Shown: positions 26,316 to 33,837 of the stretch, one piece after another
How positions within the stretch are numbered: position 1 is the first letter of the stretch
Layout of the letters: each line of letters begins with the position of its first letter
Assembly (NCBI RefSeq): GCF_002150765.1
Contig: NZ_MUYM01000089.1
Location: forward strand, 1-34,453
Direction of reading: 5' to 3'
Origin: Lentzea kentuckyensis
GTDB taxonomy: Bacteria; Actinomycetota; Actinomycetes; Mycobacteriales; Pseudonocardiaceae
Length of the DNA stretch: 34,453 bases
Made by a program: the position numbers and the translations under genes
The notes under the pieces: model-generated
Told to the model about the DNA's origin: nothing
The model's database searches: none
Seen by the model: the letters and a program-made list of their open reading frames with translations, nothing else

Positions 26316-26554
26316 GCGACTACCAGTCCTTTGTGGATGGTTGTGCTCGGCGGGCGCGGTGGCGCGTGCAAGATTCGCGCCAGCCTGGCCTGGGCTGCTC
26401 CCGGTGTCACCGTCCGATGAAGCACATCACTCCCACTCGGGGCACGCCACGGGTTGGGAACGGGCGGCCGTTGAAGGAGCGGGCTCGGCAGTGGCCACGG
26501 GGCCGTGTCGGAGGATTGTGACTGTACGGGCCTGATGGCGCACGTATCGGTCAT
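26312..26554 (-). CDS. Possible small upstream protein of the HPF operon
   Basis: This is an open frame of 80 aa beginning at ATG 26554 directly after AAAGGGGG, and its stop overlaps the HPF start as ATGA. The strong ribosome binding site and the overlap support translation. The protein is Pro/Arg-rich with no recognisable domain, so it may be a leader that couples translation to HPF. CCCCCT (26560-26565) and AGGGGG (26573-26578) form a 6-bp hairpin that on the minus-strand RNA would include part of this ribosome binding site. Confidence 0.35.
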   Translation of the reverse strand: MTDTCAIRPVQSQSSDTAPWPLPSPLLQRPPVPNPWRAPSGSDVLHRTVTPGAAQARLARILHAPPRPPSTTIHKGLVVA

Positions 26555-26701
26555 GAACACCCCCTTTCAGACAGGGGGCTTGCACACCCGACACTACGCC
26601 TCACGTGGGTGGATGACGCGGGGTGGTACCCATGGCGCCGCACTCGGCCCCAGCACTCCCGCGGTTCGCTCGGCAGGTCCGCGGACGGGGGAGGCGACGT
26701 C

Positions 26702-26725
26702 CGGGCCTCCCCGGAGGGAAGCCCG
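26702..26725 (-). terminator. Weak hairpin after the beta-helix gene
   Basis: CGGGC (26702-26706) and GCCCG (26721-26725) can pair about 20 bases beyond the stop of the minus-strand gene at 26746. The stem is short and no T-run follows. Confidence 0.3.
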
Positions 26726-26745
26726 CACGTCCTTTCCGGATCTGA

Positions 26746-27594
26746 CTACCCGGTGCAGTTGGGCACTGCCGGGGTGCTGCCGACGCAGTTGTTCGGTGTG
26801 TTGGCGCTGATCGGCGAGTCGGTCGTGGTCATGGTTCCGCCGTTGCGGTAGACGCCCCCCGCGGTCAGCAGTGCGAGGTTCCCGGACACGGCGGTCTGGG
26901 TCATGGTGGTCGCGGTGGATCCGACGGCCGCGATGCCGCCACCCTGTGAGCCGGTGTTGCCGATGATCGGCATCGGGCTGCCGGAGACGCCGGTGGTCGT
27001 CAGCGTGCCTCGGAGACCGTTGTAAATGCCGCCGCCGCGCAGCAGAGCCGTGTTGTTGAACACCGGGCTTCGGGTGAACGTTGCGGCCGGCGCTGTGCCG
27101 GAAGGGGTGTCAGCGTTGGCCAGTCCGCCACCGTTGAGTGTCGCCGTGTTGCCGCTCAAGCTACTGCGGGTGAAAGTCACCGCGCCGCGGTTGAGGATGC
27201 CGCCACCATGGCCTACGACGCTGCCGTTGGTGATCGCGACCGACGTGGTGAGGGTGAGGTTGCCGGTGGTGCTGACCTCGGCGATGCGGAAGAGCAGCAG
27301 TGAGGAGCGGGTGATCGTCGCAGGGCCGATCATCTCGATCCGAGTGGTGATCACCGGCAGTCCGTTGGCCAGGCCGCCATGGGGCGAGGTCAGACCGTAG
27401 GTGCAGCCGCTCGCCAGGACGAGGGTGTCCGTCGCGGTCGTGGAGTTGGCGAGGTTCACCGCGTCGACGAGAGCGTTCTCGCTGCACGCCACGGGGATGG
27501 TGATGGCCTGTGCCACCGGGGTGACGACGGTCAAACCCCCGATGACGACGATTGTCCCGATCAGGGCGTGGATGGTCGTGCGGAGCTTTCGCAT
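26746..27594 (-). CDS. Secreted right-handed beta-helix (pectate-lyase-like) protein
   Basis: This 282-aa protein begins at ATG 27594 with a clear signal peptide (MRKLRTTIHALIGTIVVIGG, cleavage likely after AQA). The mature part starts with CSENALVDAVNLAN and CTYGLT, the opening seen in many actinobacterial polymorphic-outer-membrane-repeat or parallel beta-helix proteins. It continues as repeated Gly/Asn/Thr-rich rungs (GNTATLNGGGL, NNTALLRGGGIYN, GNLALLTAGGVY). The open frame extends 100 codons upstream, but the signal peptide fixes the start. The function is probably cell-surface or polysaccharide-related; no catalytic residues can be assigned. A terminator-like hairpin lies just upstream of the start. 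Confidence 0.82.
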   Translation of the reverse strand: MRKLRTTIHALIGTIVVIGGLTVVTPVAQAITIPVACSENALVDAVNLANSTTATDTLVLASGCTYGLTSPHGGLANGLPVITTRIEMIGPATITRSSLLLFRIAEVSTTGNLTLTTSVAITNGSVVGHGGGILNRGAVTFTRSSLSGNTATLNGGGLANADTPSGTAPAATFTRSPVFNNTALLRGGGIYNGLRGTLTTTGVSGSPMPIIGNTGSQGGGIAAVGSTATTMTQTAVSGNLALLTAGGVYRNGGTMTTTDSPISANTPNNCVGSTPAVPNCTG

Positions 27595-27628
27595 GACTAC
27601 TTCTATTCCTGGGGCAAATTGTTGTACG

Positions 27629-27665
27629 AAAAAACCTCGGCTCGCGTCTGACACGCTACCGAGGT
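27629..27665 (-). terminator. Intrinsic terminator or attenuator before the beta-helix gene
   Basis: On the minus strand, ACCTCGG (27665-27659) and CCGAGGT (27640-27634) form a stem with an inner GCGT/ACGC pairing, followed directly by a run of six T (27634-27629, the first shared with the stem). This is a textbook rho-independent terminator. It is about 140 bases after the TPR gene ends at 27807 and only 34 bases before the beta-helix start codon. Confidence 0.7.
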
Positions 27666-27806
27666 CTTGAGCAACAACCCACAACCTACTCCTCCGAGAT
27701 GTTCCTGTACACCTCGGTGACTCGAACGGTTCTGTCGTGAATTGCGGTCTCTTGAGAATCTCCTGCCGATTCCCCATGGCATAAAATATGTGGACGGCTA
27801 CGTCGA

Positions 27807-28829
27807 TCAGAACTTGTCGTTGTCGTGCGGATCCCGTGGCTGGACGCTCGGCGTCGGCGCTGACGGACCGGTGGCGGCGTAAATGGCAATGCACGCGGCG
27901 AGTTCCTGCGCGCCGGCGTGGGAGGCGTGCCGTTCCGCTTGCCGGCCGAGCGGACGGATGCGATCGCGGACTCGTGTCGAGGCCAGGGCCTCGGCGGACG
28001 CCAGCGCGCGGAATCCGATGTCGACGCCGATGTCGAGGTCTCCGTCGAGCAGGTGGTTGATCGACAGCAGGACGAGGCTGAACGCACGGCTGCGGGCCAT
28101 GCCGTCGTCGTAGTCGTCGATCGCTTCGATGAGCAACGGAATCGCGATTCGGGTGTGGCGCGGGCTCACTGTACGCGCGAGATCCGTGTGCACGGCGCCG
28201 GCCACGGCTGACATGTCGGTCGTGGTGAAGAACCTGGCCCAGTCGGGCACATTGGTGTGGTCGGCGGTCGCGAACTGGTCCCAGCCACGGTCGAGTTCGG
28301 CGAGTGCCTGGTCACCGGCCCCACGCTTGGCGAGGGTCCACGCCGAGTTCACCGACAGAATGCTGGCCGCGATCTCGTTGCCCGGCCGCGTCGCCGCGAG
28401 CTGGCCGAGCCGGAAGTAGTCCAACGCCTCGTCAAGGCTCTCGTGGTGCAGGCACACGCGGCCGAGTCGATAGCAGATGTTGGCGACCAGCCCGTCGTGC
28501 CGGCCCCACCCGGCGAACACAAGCGCTTGGGTGAACTGCACGCGGGCGTTGCTGACCAGACCGGCGTCGAAGCACACCCAGCCGGCGAGGTTGTGCAGGT
28601 CGGCCAGCGCGACATGCAGCCGCCGCCGCACTTTCTCGGTGGCGGACGCGTCGAGCATCAGCAGCGCCTCCCGCATCCGGGTGCGGACCGCGTCGAGACA
28701 GGAGTCACCGCCTTGCCGGTAGTCCAGCGCGCGCAGAGCGTGCGTGTCCGCCTCCAGCCGAACGACGTCGGAGATGTCAACCGATCGCGGTGAACGTCCG
28801 TGAGCAGGGGAGGAATCCGGGATGGCCAT
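27807..28829 (-). CDS. TPR protein, regulator-like but lacking the HTH domain
   Basis: This 340-aa all-helical tetratricopeptide protein resembles the C-terminal part of a large actinobacterial XRE-family regulator group (motifs LADLHNLAGWVCFDAG, YRLGRVCLHH, ALDYFRLGQLAA, MARSRAFSLVLL, RVRDRIRPL). In that group an N-terminal Cro/C1 helix-turn-helix normally precedes the TPR part. Here the protein starts at ATG 28829 with CAGGAG about 10 bases upstream and has only about 20 residues before the conserved region. It is either a stand-alone form or a 5'-truncated regulator. The frame upstream to 29003 is arginine-rich and looks non-coding. Confidence 0.72.
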   Translation of the reverse strand: MAIPDSSPAHGRSPRSVDISDVVRLEADTHALRALDYRQGGDSCLDAVRTRMREALLMLDASATEKVRRRLHVALADLHNLAGWVCFDAGLVSNARVQFTQALVFAGWGRHDGLVANICYRLGRVCLHHESLDEALDYFRLGQLAATRPGNEIAASILSVNSAWTLAKRGAGDQALAELDRGWDQFATADHTNVPDWARFFTTTDMSAVAGAVHTDLARTVSPRHTRIAIPLLIEAIDDYDDGMARSRAFSLVLLSINHLLDGDLDIGVDIGFRALASAEALASTRVRDRIRPLGRQAERHASHAGAQELAACIAIYAATGPSAPTPSVQPRDPHDNDKF

Positions 28830-29045
28830 GGCGGCGCTCCTGACAGCGCGACTGAGAAGTGGGCGCCGCCGGGGGCCGGAGCGGATAACGCAGCCCTCTC
28901 GCCGATGACTGGGTCGTCGTCGGCCTGGAGCTTGACCTGTGCCTTCGCCGAAGGGACTCGGCTGCTTTCGAAGATAACCGAGCTGCGCCGTGAATGCTGC
29001 CACCGAATGGGGCTGGCCGCGGATGACGCGGAACGGGTGTGAGGG

Positions 29046-30002
29046 TCAGGAAGTGGTGGTCTTGAGGTTGCGGGCCAGTCGTTCCGGCCTCGGCCAGCGG
29101 ACTTTGGTGGCCCATCCGAGCTGCTCGAAGACCCAGATCAGTCGTGCGGAGATGTCGATCTGGCCGCGGCGGACGCCGTGGCGGGCGCAGGTGGGGTCGG
29201 CGTGGTGGGAGTTGTGCCAGGATTCGCCCATCGACAGGATCGCCAGGGGCCAGAAGTTCGCGGATTTGTCGCGTGCCTCGAACGGTCGATCGCCGATCAT
29301 GTGGCAGATCGAGTTGACCGACCAGGTGACGTGGTGCAGCACGGCGACGCGGACGAGACCGGCCCAGAAGAACGCGGTCAGCGCGCCCCACCAGCTCCAG
29401 GTGACCAGCCCGCCGATCAGCGCGGGCGCGAGCAGTGTCACGGCGGTCAGTGCGGGGAACCAGCGGTTGACGCGCTGGATGTCCGGATCTGCAAGCAGAT
29501 CGGGGGCGAAGCGGGCGGCATTGGTCAGTTCCCGGCGGAACATCCAGCCCATGTGGGCGTGCCAGAACCCTTTGGCCAGCGCGGTGGCCGAGGTGCCGAA
29601 GAGCCACGGTGAGTGCGGGTCGCCTTCGCGGTCGGCGTAGGCGTGGTGGCGGCGGTGGTCGGCGACCCAGCCGATGATCGGGCCCTGCATGGCCATGCTG
29701 CCGGTCACCGCGAGCCCGATCCGCAGTGCGCGGGTGGCTTTGAAGGCACCGTGGGTGAAGTAGCGGTGGAAACCGATCGTCACGCCGAGACACGTGAGGG
29801 TGTAGAAGAAAACGGCGAGGCCGACGTCGACCCAGCCCAGACCCCAGCCCCATGCCAGCGGAACCGCTGCTGCCAGTGCCAGCGCTGGTATGACGGCGAA
29901 CAACTTGACCACGAACATCTCGGCCGGGGACTTCTCTCCGGCCAGCATGGGCTGCGGCGCGACATCGGCTTGACGGACGTTTGATTCGACTTGCGTACTC
30001 AC
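29046..30002 (-). CDS. Acyl-CoA/fatty acid delta-9-type desaturase
   Basis: This 318-aa membrane di-iron desaturase has four hydrophobic segments and the three histidine boxes HRYFTH, HRRHH and ESWHNSHH. It introduces a double bond into acyl chains and keeps the membrane fluid, for example in the cold. GTG/ATG choice: ATG at 30002 opens with MSTQVESN, giving normal family length. It shares its C-terminal sequence with the relic at 21335-21436. The next gene on the same strand upstream is a cold-shock protein, which suits a cold-response context. Confidence 0.93.
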   Translation of the reverse strand: MSTQVESNVRQADVAPQPMLAGEKSPAEMFVVKLFAVIPALALAAAVPLAWGWGLGWVDVGLAVFFYTLTCLGVTIGFHRYFTHGAFKATRALRIGLAVTGSMAMQGPIIGWVADHRRHHAYADREGDPHSPWLFGTSATALAKGFWHAHMGWMFRRELTNAARFAPDLLADPDIQRVNRWFPALTAVTLLAPALIGGLVTWSWWGALTAFFWAGLVRVAVLHHVTWSVNSICHMIGDRPFEARDKSANFWPLAILSMGESWHNSHHADPTCARHGVRRGQIDISARLIWVFEQLGWATKVRWPRPERLARNLKTTTS

Positions 30003-30163
30003 GCTCGTACCTCCGGGAACGGCATACGTTCTCCGTCGCCGGGGGCCGGGGCGATCGGTGTGGGATTTGGCGGGTGCCGGATGTCAGGCGACCCGCGTCA
30101 GGTCGTCACACCGCGTGAATACCCGGGGTGTGGCGGTGGCCAAACCGGTGTGATGAGGCCGGC

Positions 30164-30192
30164 GCCCCTCGATCGGGGGATGGTCGAGGGGC
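30164..30192 (-). terminator. Hairpin downstream of the cold-shock gene
   Basis: GCCCCTCGA (30164-30172) and TCGAGGGGC (30184-30192) are a perfect 9-bp inverted repeat with an 11-base loop, about 55 bases after the cspA stop on the minus strand. It probably separates cspA from the desaturase gene. Confidence 0.6.
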
Positions 30193-30246
30193 ACCGGGTC
30201 GGTGTCTCCGTCAGCGTGTGTCAGCTGGTAGGAGCACGATGTGAGG

Positions 30247-30447
30247 TCAGACGGCGCGGACGGCGGTGGCCTGCGGGCCCTTGGGGCCCTGGGTCACCTC
30301 GAACTCGACGCGCTGGTCGTCCTCGAGGCTGCGGTAGCCGTGGCCGTCGATCTCCGAGTAGTGCACGAAGACGTCGGGCCCGTTCTCGCGGGAGAGAAAG
30401 CCGAAGCCCTTCTCCGCGTTGAACCACTTCACGGTTCCCTGTGTCAT
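30247..30447 (-). CDS. cspA: Cold-shock protein
   Basis: This 66-aa CspA-family single-domain nucleic-acid-binding protein has RNP1 KGFGFL and RNP2 VFVHY, with the opening GTVKWFNAEKGFGF. These proteins melt RNA structure in cold or stationary phase. An excellent ribosome binding site AAGGAGAAAG precedes ATG 30447. The 220 bases upstream (30448-30669) contain no other gene and should hold the promoter and a 5' leader of the kind that often regulates csp genes. Confidence 0.95.
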   Translation of the reverse strand: MTQGTVKWFNAEKGFGFLSRENGPDVFVHYSEIDGHGYRSLEDDQRVEFEVTQGPKGPQATAVRAV

Positions 30448-30648
30448 TGTCTTTCTCCTTGCTGGGCTGGGGGTGGGCGCCGCGGGATGCGGTTCCCAGG
30501 CCGGGCTTCAGACGGCGACTTCTCCAGCTTGTCCTGCAAGATAAAGAAAGAGGCGCCCGCAACATCGTTTCCGCGAGCGTGATGAACCACGAACACAAAA
30601 CTCTACGACCACTCCGTACAACACCGCCGAGGCCGAATTAGTTCCGGT

Positions 30649-30674
30649 GGTGACATCAGGTGTCGCACGTCACC
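30649..30674 (-). terminator. Possible hairpin at the end of the small Cys-rich gene
   Basis: GGTGAC (30649-30654) pairs with GTCACC (30669-30674) across a 14-base loop, and flanking CCGG bases could extend it with a bulge. It overlaps the stop of the minus-strand gene at 30670. No T-tract. Confidence 0.3.
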
Positions 30675-30834
30675 GGCAGATGCAGCCGCGGGACAGCGCG
30701 GAAGCCGTGCTCGCGGTGCAGTAGCGAACGCCGATCGGGTCGTGTTCGTGCCACGGGTGCGGGCACACGACACAGGTGCCGGCAGCGTCGGAGTGGCCGG
30801 TCAGTACGGCGGTTTGCAGTTCAGACGCGGGCAT
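30670..30834 (-). CDS. Small Cys-rich protein (CVVC...RYC...RGCICR)
   Basis: This 54-aa protein starts at ATG 30834 with CGGAG about 9 bases upstream and overlaps the end of the preceding dehydrogenase gene by 14 bases. It has five Cys (CVVC, RYC, CIC) and PHPWHEHD, a likely zinc-binding layout. I have a sense of similar tiny actinobacterial proteins ending in RGCIC, but cannot name the family. Coupling suggests it works with the dehydrogenase. Confidence 0.6.
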   Translation of the reverse strand: MPASELQTAVLTGHSDAAGTCVVCPHPWHEHDPIGVRYCTASTASALSRGCICR

Positions 30835-31956
30835 GCGGGTACTCCGATGATCGATGCTGGAACGAGAGGATGCGGGGGTTGAGGATGGTTCCTTCACGGA
30901 TTTCGATGGCTCGACGGATGATCTCGCTGGTGTCCCAGGCTCCGGTGAGGACGGGGCGCAGGTGCGGGAGCAGCGCTTCGCTGATCTCCCAGGTCGCCGA
31001 GTTCCACAGGTAGGACGGGCTGTGGTCCACGCCGCAGTAGCGCACGTGGTCACCCACCAGGAAGTCCGGCTGCGCGAACGAGGTGGGGCGCGCCCGTTCG
31101 AAGCCCATGCCCTCGTCGCAGGAGACGTCGACCACCAGCGTTCCCGAGGCCAAAGTGGACAGATCCTCGTTGGTGAGGAACGTCAGCGGCGCGTCGGTGT
31201 CCTGAAGCACGCAGTTGACGATGATGTCGTGTTCGGCGAGGAATCCCGCCAGAGGTACCCGGCCGCCGTCGGTGAAGGCGTGGCTGCGCCGTGGATCGGC
31301 GTCGTCGTGGTCGAAGTGGACGATCCGCGCGGAGTGGATCGGCGAGCTGACGGCCGCGACGCCGCGGTTGGTGAGGACGTCGACCTCATGCACCCCGAGC
31401 GCGTTGAGCGCCGTCACGGCGCCTCGTGCGGTCGCGCCGAAGCCGATCACGACGGCGCGCAGCCGCCGCCCGTAGTCGCCGGTCGAGCCGATCAGCTGCA
31501 GGGCGTGCAGCACCGAGCAGTAGCGGCGAGCTCGTTGTTCTTGTGGAAGACGTGCAGGCTGAACGAGCTGTCGGAGGCCCAGTGGTTCATCGCCTCGAAG
31601 GCGATGAGCGTCAACCGCCGTTCAACGGCGAGCTGGGTGAGTTTCTCGTCCTGGACGCAGTGCGGCCAGCCCCACAGCACCTGCCCGTCCCGCAGCTCCG
31701 CGACATCCTCGGCGAGCGGCTTCGGCAACAGGATGACATCGCATTCCGCGATGAGCTCCTCGCGAGAGCGCAACCCCGCGACGGAGGCCGCGAGTTGCCC
31801 GTCGGAGACACTGAAACGCTCCCCGTAGCCGTGCTCGAGGTAGATCCGGTCCCGAAGGTCCGCGTCGATCCGGGCTAGGTGCAGCGGGTGGATGGGAAGC
31901 CGGAATTCGTTCTCCTTGCGAGACCGTGCGATGACTCCACGGCTGAGCTGATCCAC
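30821..31956 (-). pseudogene. Alanine dehydrogenase / N5-(carboxyethyl)ornithine synthase-like, frameshifted
   Basis: Two overlapping frames together make one protein of about 378 aa. The N-terminal part (GTG 31956 to about 31526) gives SRKENEFRLPIHP, LEHGYGERF, ILLPKPLAEDV and HVFHKNNELA. The C-terminal part continues in another frame as YCSVLHALQLIGSTGDYG, then VVIGFGATARGA (NAD site) to the stop at 30821. The switch is at about 31523-31527, where GCCGCTAC stands for an expected GCCGGCTAC, one base missing. The family is NAD(P)-dependent amino acid dehydrogenases acting on pyruvate-derived imines. GTG 31956 follows AGGA by 5 bases. It is either a true pseudogene or a one-base sequence error; all core motifs survive. 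Confidence 0.8.
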
Positions 31957-31996
31957 GTGTGTCCTGTCCGTGATGATGGCGACCGCGCGGCGCGAG

Positions 31997-32591
31997 TCAG
32001 TCGCCACGCAGGTTGGGTGGCTGCAGCGCCGTGGGTGCCGCCCGATCGAGGTCAGCCGCACGGAGGCGGTACACCTGTAGCTCGACGCCGAAGTACTTGG
32101 TGGTCTCGCCGACCCAGTGCATGCCGTTGTTGCGGACGGTGGCCGCGGCGCGGGCGTTGCCGGGGCGGACGACGGCGAAGATCTCCTGGACGTTCTTGCT
32201 GAACGCCCAGCTGGCCAGCGCGTGGGTGGTCTCGGTGGCGTAGCCGTTGCCCCAGGCGTCGGGGCGCAGCTGCCAGCCGATCTCCAGATCCTCGTTGCCC
32301 GGCGGCAGCGGGAGCAGGATGGCGCCACCGATCACACGGCCGTCGATGTTGCGTTCGATGGCCCATCGGCCGGCCGGGGCCGGTAGCCGGGCACTCTCAG
32401 CTTTCCACTGCTGCAGCAGCAGCCGCATGGCCGCCAGGTCTGGTACCCGGTCCATGTCGGGGCTGAGCCAGCGAGTCACCTCGGCGTGCCCGTAGACGTC
32501 CAGCGCGGCCTGTGCGTCGTCGACCTGCCAGGGGCCGCAAGGTCAGCCGTTCCGTGGTCAACGCGTGGGTGGTCCAGGTCGACGTGCTCAT
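31997..32591 (-). pseudogene. GNAT acetyltransferase, frameshifted near its N-terminus
   Basis: The first strand of a RimJ/RimL-type GNAT (TTERLTLRPL) is read from ATG 32591. The rest continues in another frame as QVDDAQAALDVYGHAEVTRWLSP, then GGAILLP, EIGWQLRPDAWGNGYATE (the acetyl-CoA loop) and RNNGMHWVGET, ending at 31997. The frames meet at about 32525-32530, where CCCCTGGCAGGTC has one base more than CCCCTGCAGGTC would. Internal starts such as GTG 32479 would lose beta-strand 1. It lies 40 bases before the dehydrogenase gene on the same strand, probably one operon with it. It would be a normal-size GNAT if repaired. Confidence 0.75.
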
Positions 32592-33021
32592 ATCGGTACT
32601 CCGTCCCCCGGCTGCGTGAGCTGGCCGGGTGATGTTCGAGCAAATGGTCCGATATGGATCGTCAGGCCATTTCGGGAAGGATCGAGGGGCCCGTTGAAAA
32701 AACGGCACTTTTGTTCCCATGTTACACGCACAACTGGCACATATGATCGAGTTCTGCGTGATCAGAAAACCGGCGAACACTTCCTGAGAATCAGCTGTGA
32801 GCATCTGAGCTGCAAGCTTGGCTCACGGGAGGCTTTTTCTGTCATTTCGATCAACTATGCAGGGTGGTCGGCCCGGAAATTTGGCAACATTTCGGTCGAT
32901 CATGACTGAATCGGCGTAGAGTCAAGTTGTCGAGAACAGCGCGCATATGGGCATTCGAGTTCATGCCGTGCTCGGCGAAACTAGACCGGCTGTTTTTCCG
33001 GCCGGGGACGGGAGTCCTGAC
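32592..33021. other. A/T-rich divergent intergenic region
   Basis: These 430 bases separate the minus-strand GNAT gene from the plus-strand DUF5994 gene and are clearly richer in A/T than either side (for example around 32690-32720 and 32830-32900). Open frames here show no family resemblance or good ribosome binding site. CCGTT/AACGG around 32691-32705, and GTGAGC/GCTCAC around 32791-32820 followed by a run of five T, can form weak hairpins. Most likely it carries divergent promoters. Confidence 0.45.
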
Positions 33022-33588
33022 ATGACGTCAGCACCCCACCTTTCCGACGCCCCACCTGCCACTTCGATCTCCGAGCAGTCTCAGCTCTCGCAACGACTGC
33101 GGCTGCGGCCGAAGGCGCCCACGACGGGACACGTCGACGGGGCCTGGTGGCCACGTTCCCGGGACCTCGCCGCCGAGCTGCCCTCGTTGCTCGCAGCGCT
33201 GGGAGCTCGCCTGGGCGACATCCTGCGGGTGAGCTACAACATCACCGAGTGGAACTCCGCGCCGCGCCGCATCATCGGCGACGGCCGCCAGATCCGCCTC
33301 GACGGGTTCATCTCCAAGCCCGCACACACCGTGGACGTGCTCGCGGCGGACAGGCACCGTCTCACGCTGCTCGTCGTGCCGCCGAACACCGACCCGGCCG
33401 CCGCGCACCAAACCATGATGATCACCGCGGATCGCGGCAACACCCAGACCGTCGAAGACCTGCTCGCCGCGGGCGTCAGCGTGACCGCGTCGACGCAACA
33501 CACGACCGACCTGACTCGGAACGCACTAGCGGGCTGGGAAGCAGACGGCGGTCGAATCCCGGAGCAGAAGAGGAAGCACACCCCATGA
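33022..33588 (+). CDS. DUF5994 family protein
   Basis: This 188-aa protein matches the actinobacterial DUF5994 family: RLRLRPKAPTTGHVDGAWWPRSRDLAAELP, then RVSYNITEW, LLVVPPNTDP and a C-terminal helix. The biochemical role is unknown. ATG 33022 follows GGGAG by 7 bases; the frame upstream is less plausible. The stop overlaps the next gene (ATGA). A decayed relative lies at 20474-20915 on the other strand. Confidence 0.82.
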   Translation: MTSAPHLSDAPPATSISEQSQLSQRLRLRPKAPTTGHVDGAWWPRSRDLAAELPSLLAALGARLGDILRVSYNITEWNSAPRRIIGDGRQIRLDGFISKPAHTVDVLAADRHRLTLLVVPPNTDPAAAHQTMMITADRGNTQTVEDLLAAGVSVTASTQHTTDLTRNALAGWEADGGRIPEQKRKHTP

Positions 33589-33740
33589 CGACATCGATCT
33601 ACCTGTCCATGTACGAGCGCAGAGTCAAGCTGGTCCAAGAAGTGCTGGCTGCGCATACCGAACTCGGCGCGAAGGACGCACAGAGTCTCGCCGTGCACGT
33701 GCTGGGCGCGTTGGACCACATCCCGGAGCACATCCGCTGA
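33585..33740 (+). CDS. Small conserved-looking protein after DUF5994
   Basis: This 51-aa protein starts at ATG 33585, overlapping the DUF5994 stop, with GAAGAGGA about 10 bases upstream. It is predicted almost wholly helical (YERRVKLVQEVL, KDAQSLAVHVLGALDHIPEHI). It resembles a small actinobacterial family of unknown function, possibly DUF6307; that name is from memory. Coupling suggests a partner of the DUF5994 protein. Confidence 0.6.
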   Translation: MTTSIYLSMYERRVKLVQEVLAAHTELGAKDAQSLAVHVLGALDHIPEHIR

Positions 33741-33837
33741 TCGCCGACCGGCCTCGTTCCAACAGCCCAGGCAACCCGGGAGGACTCCGCGCCGGTGGTC
33801 ACCGGTCCCACGTTCCAGCCGACCCGGAAGGTCCTTT

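Noticed and set aside
32691..32720. Hairpin with T-run as a terminator
   Set aside because: The stem is only 5 bp, and no gene ends nearby on the plus strand.
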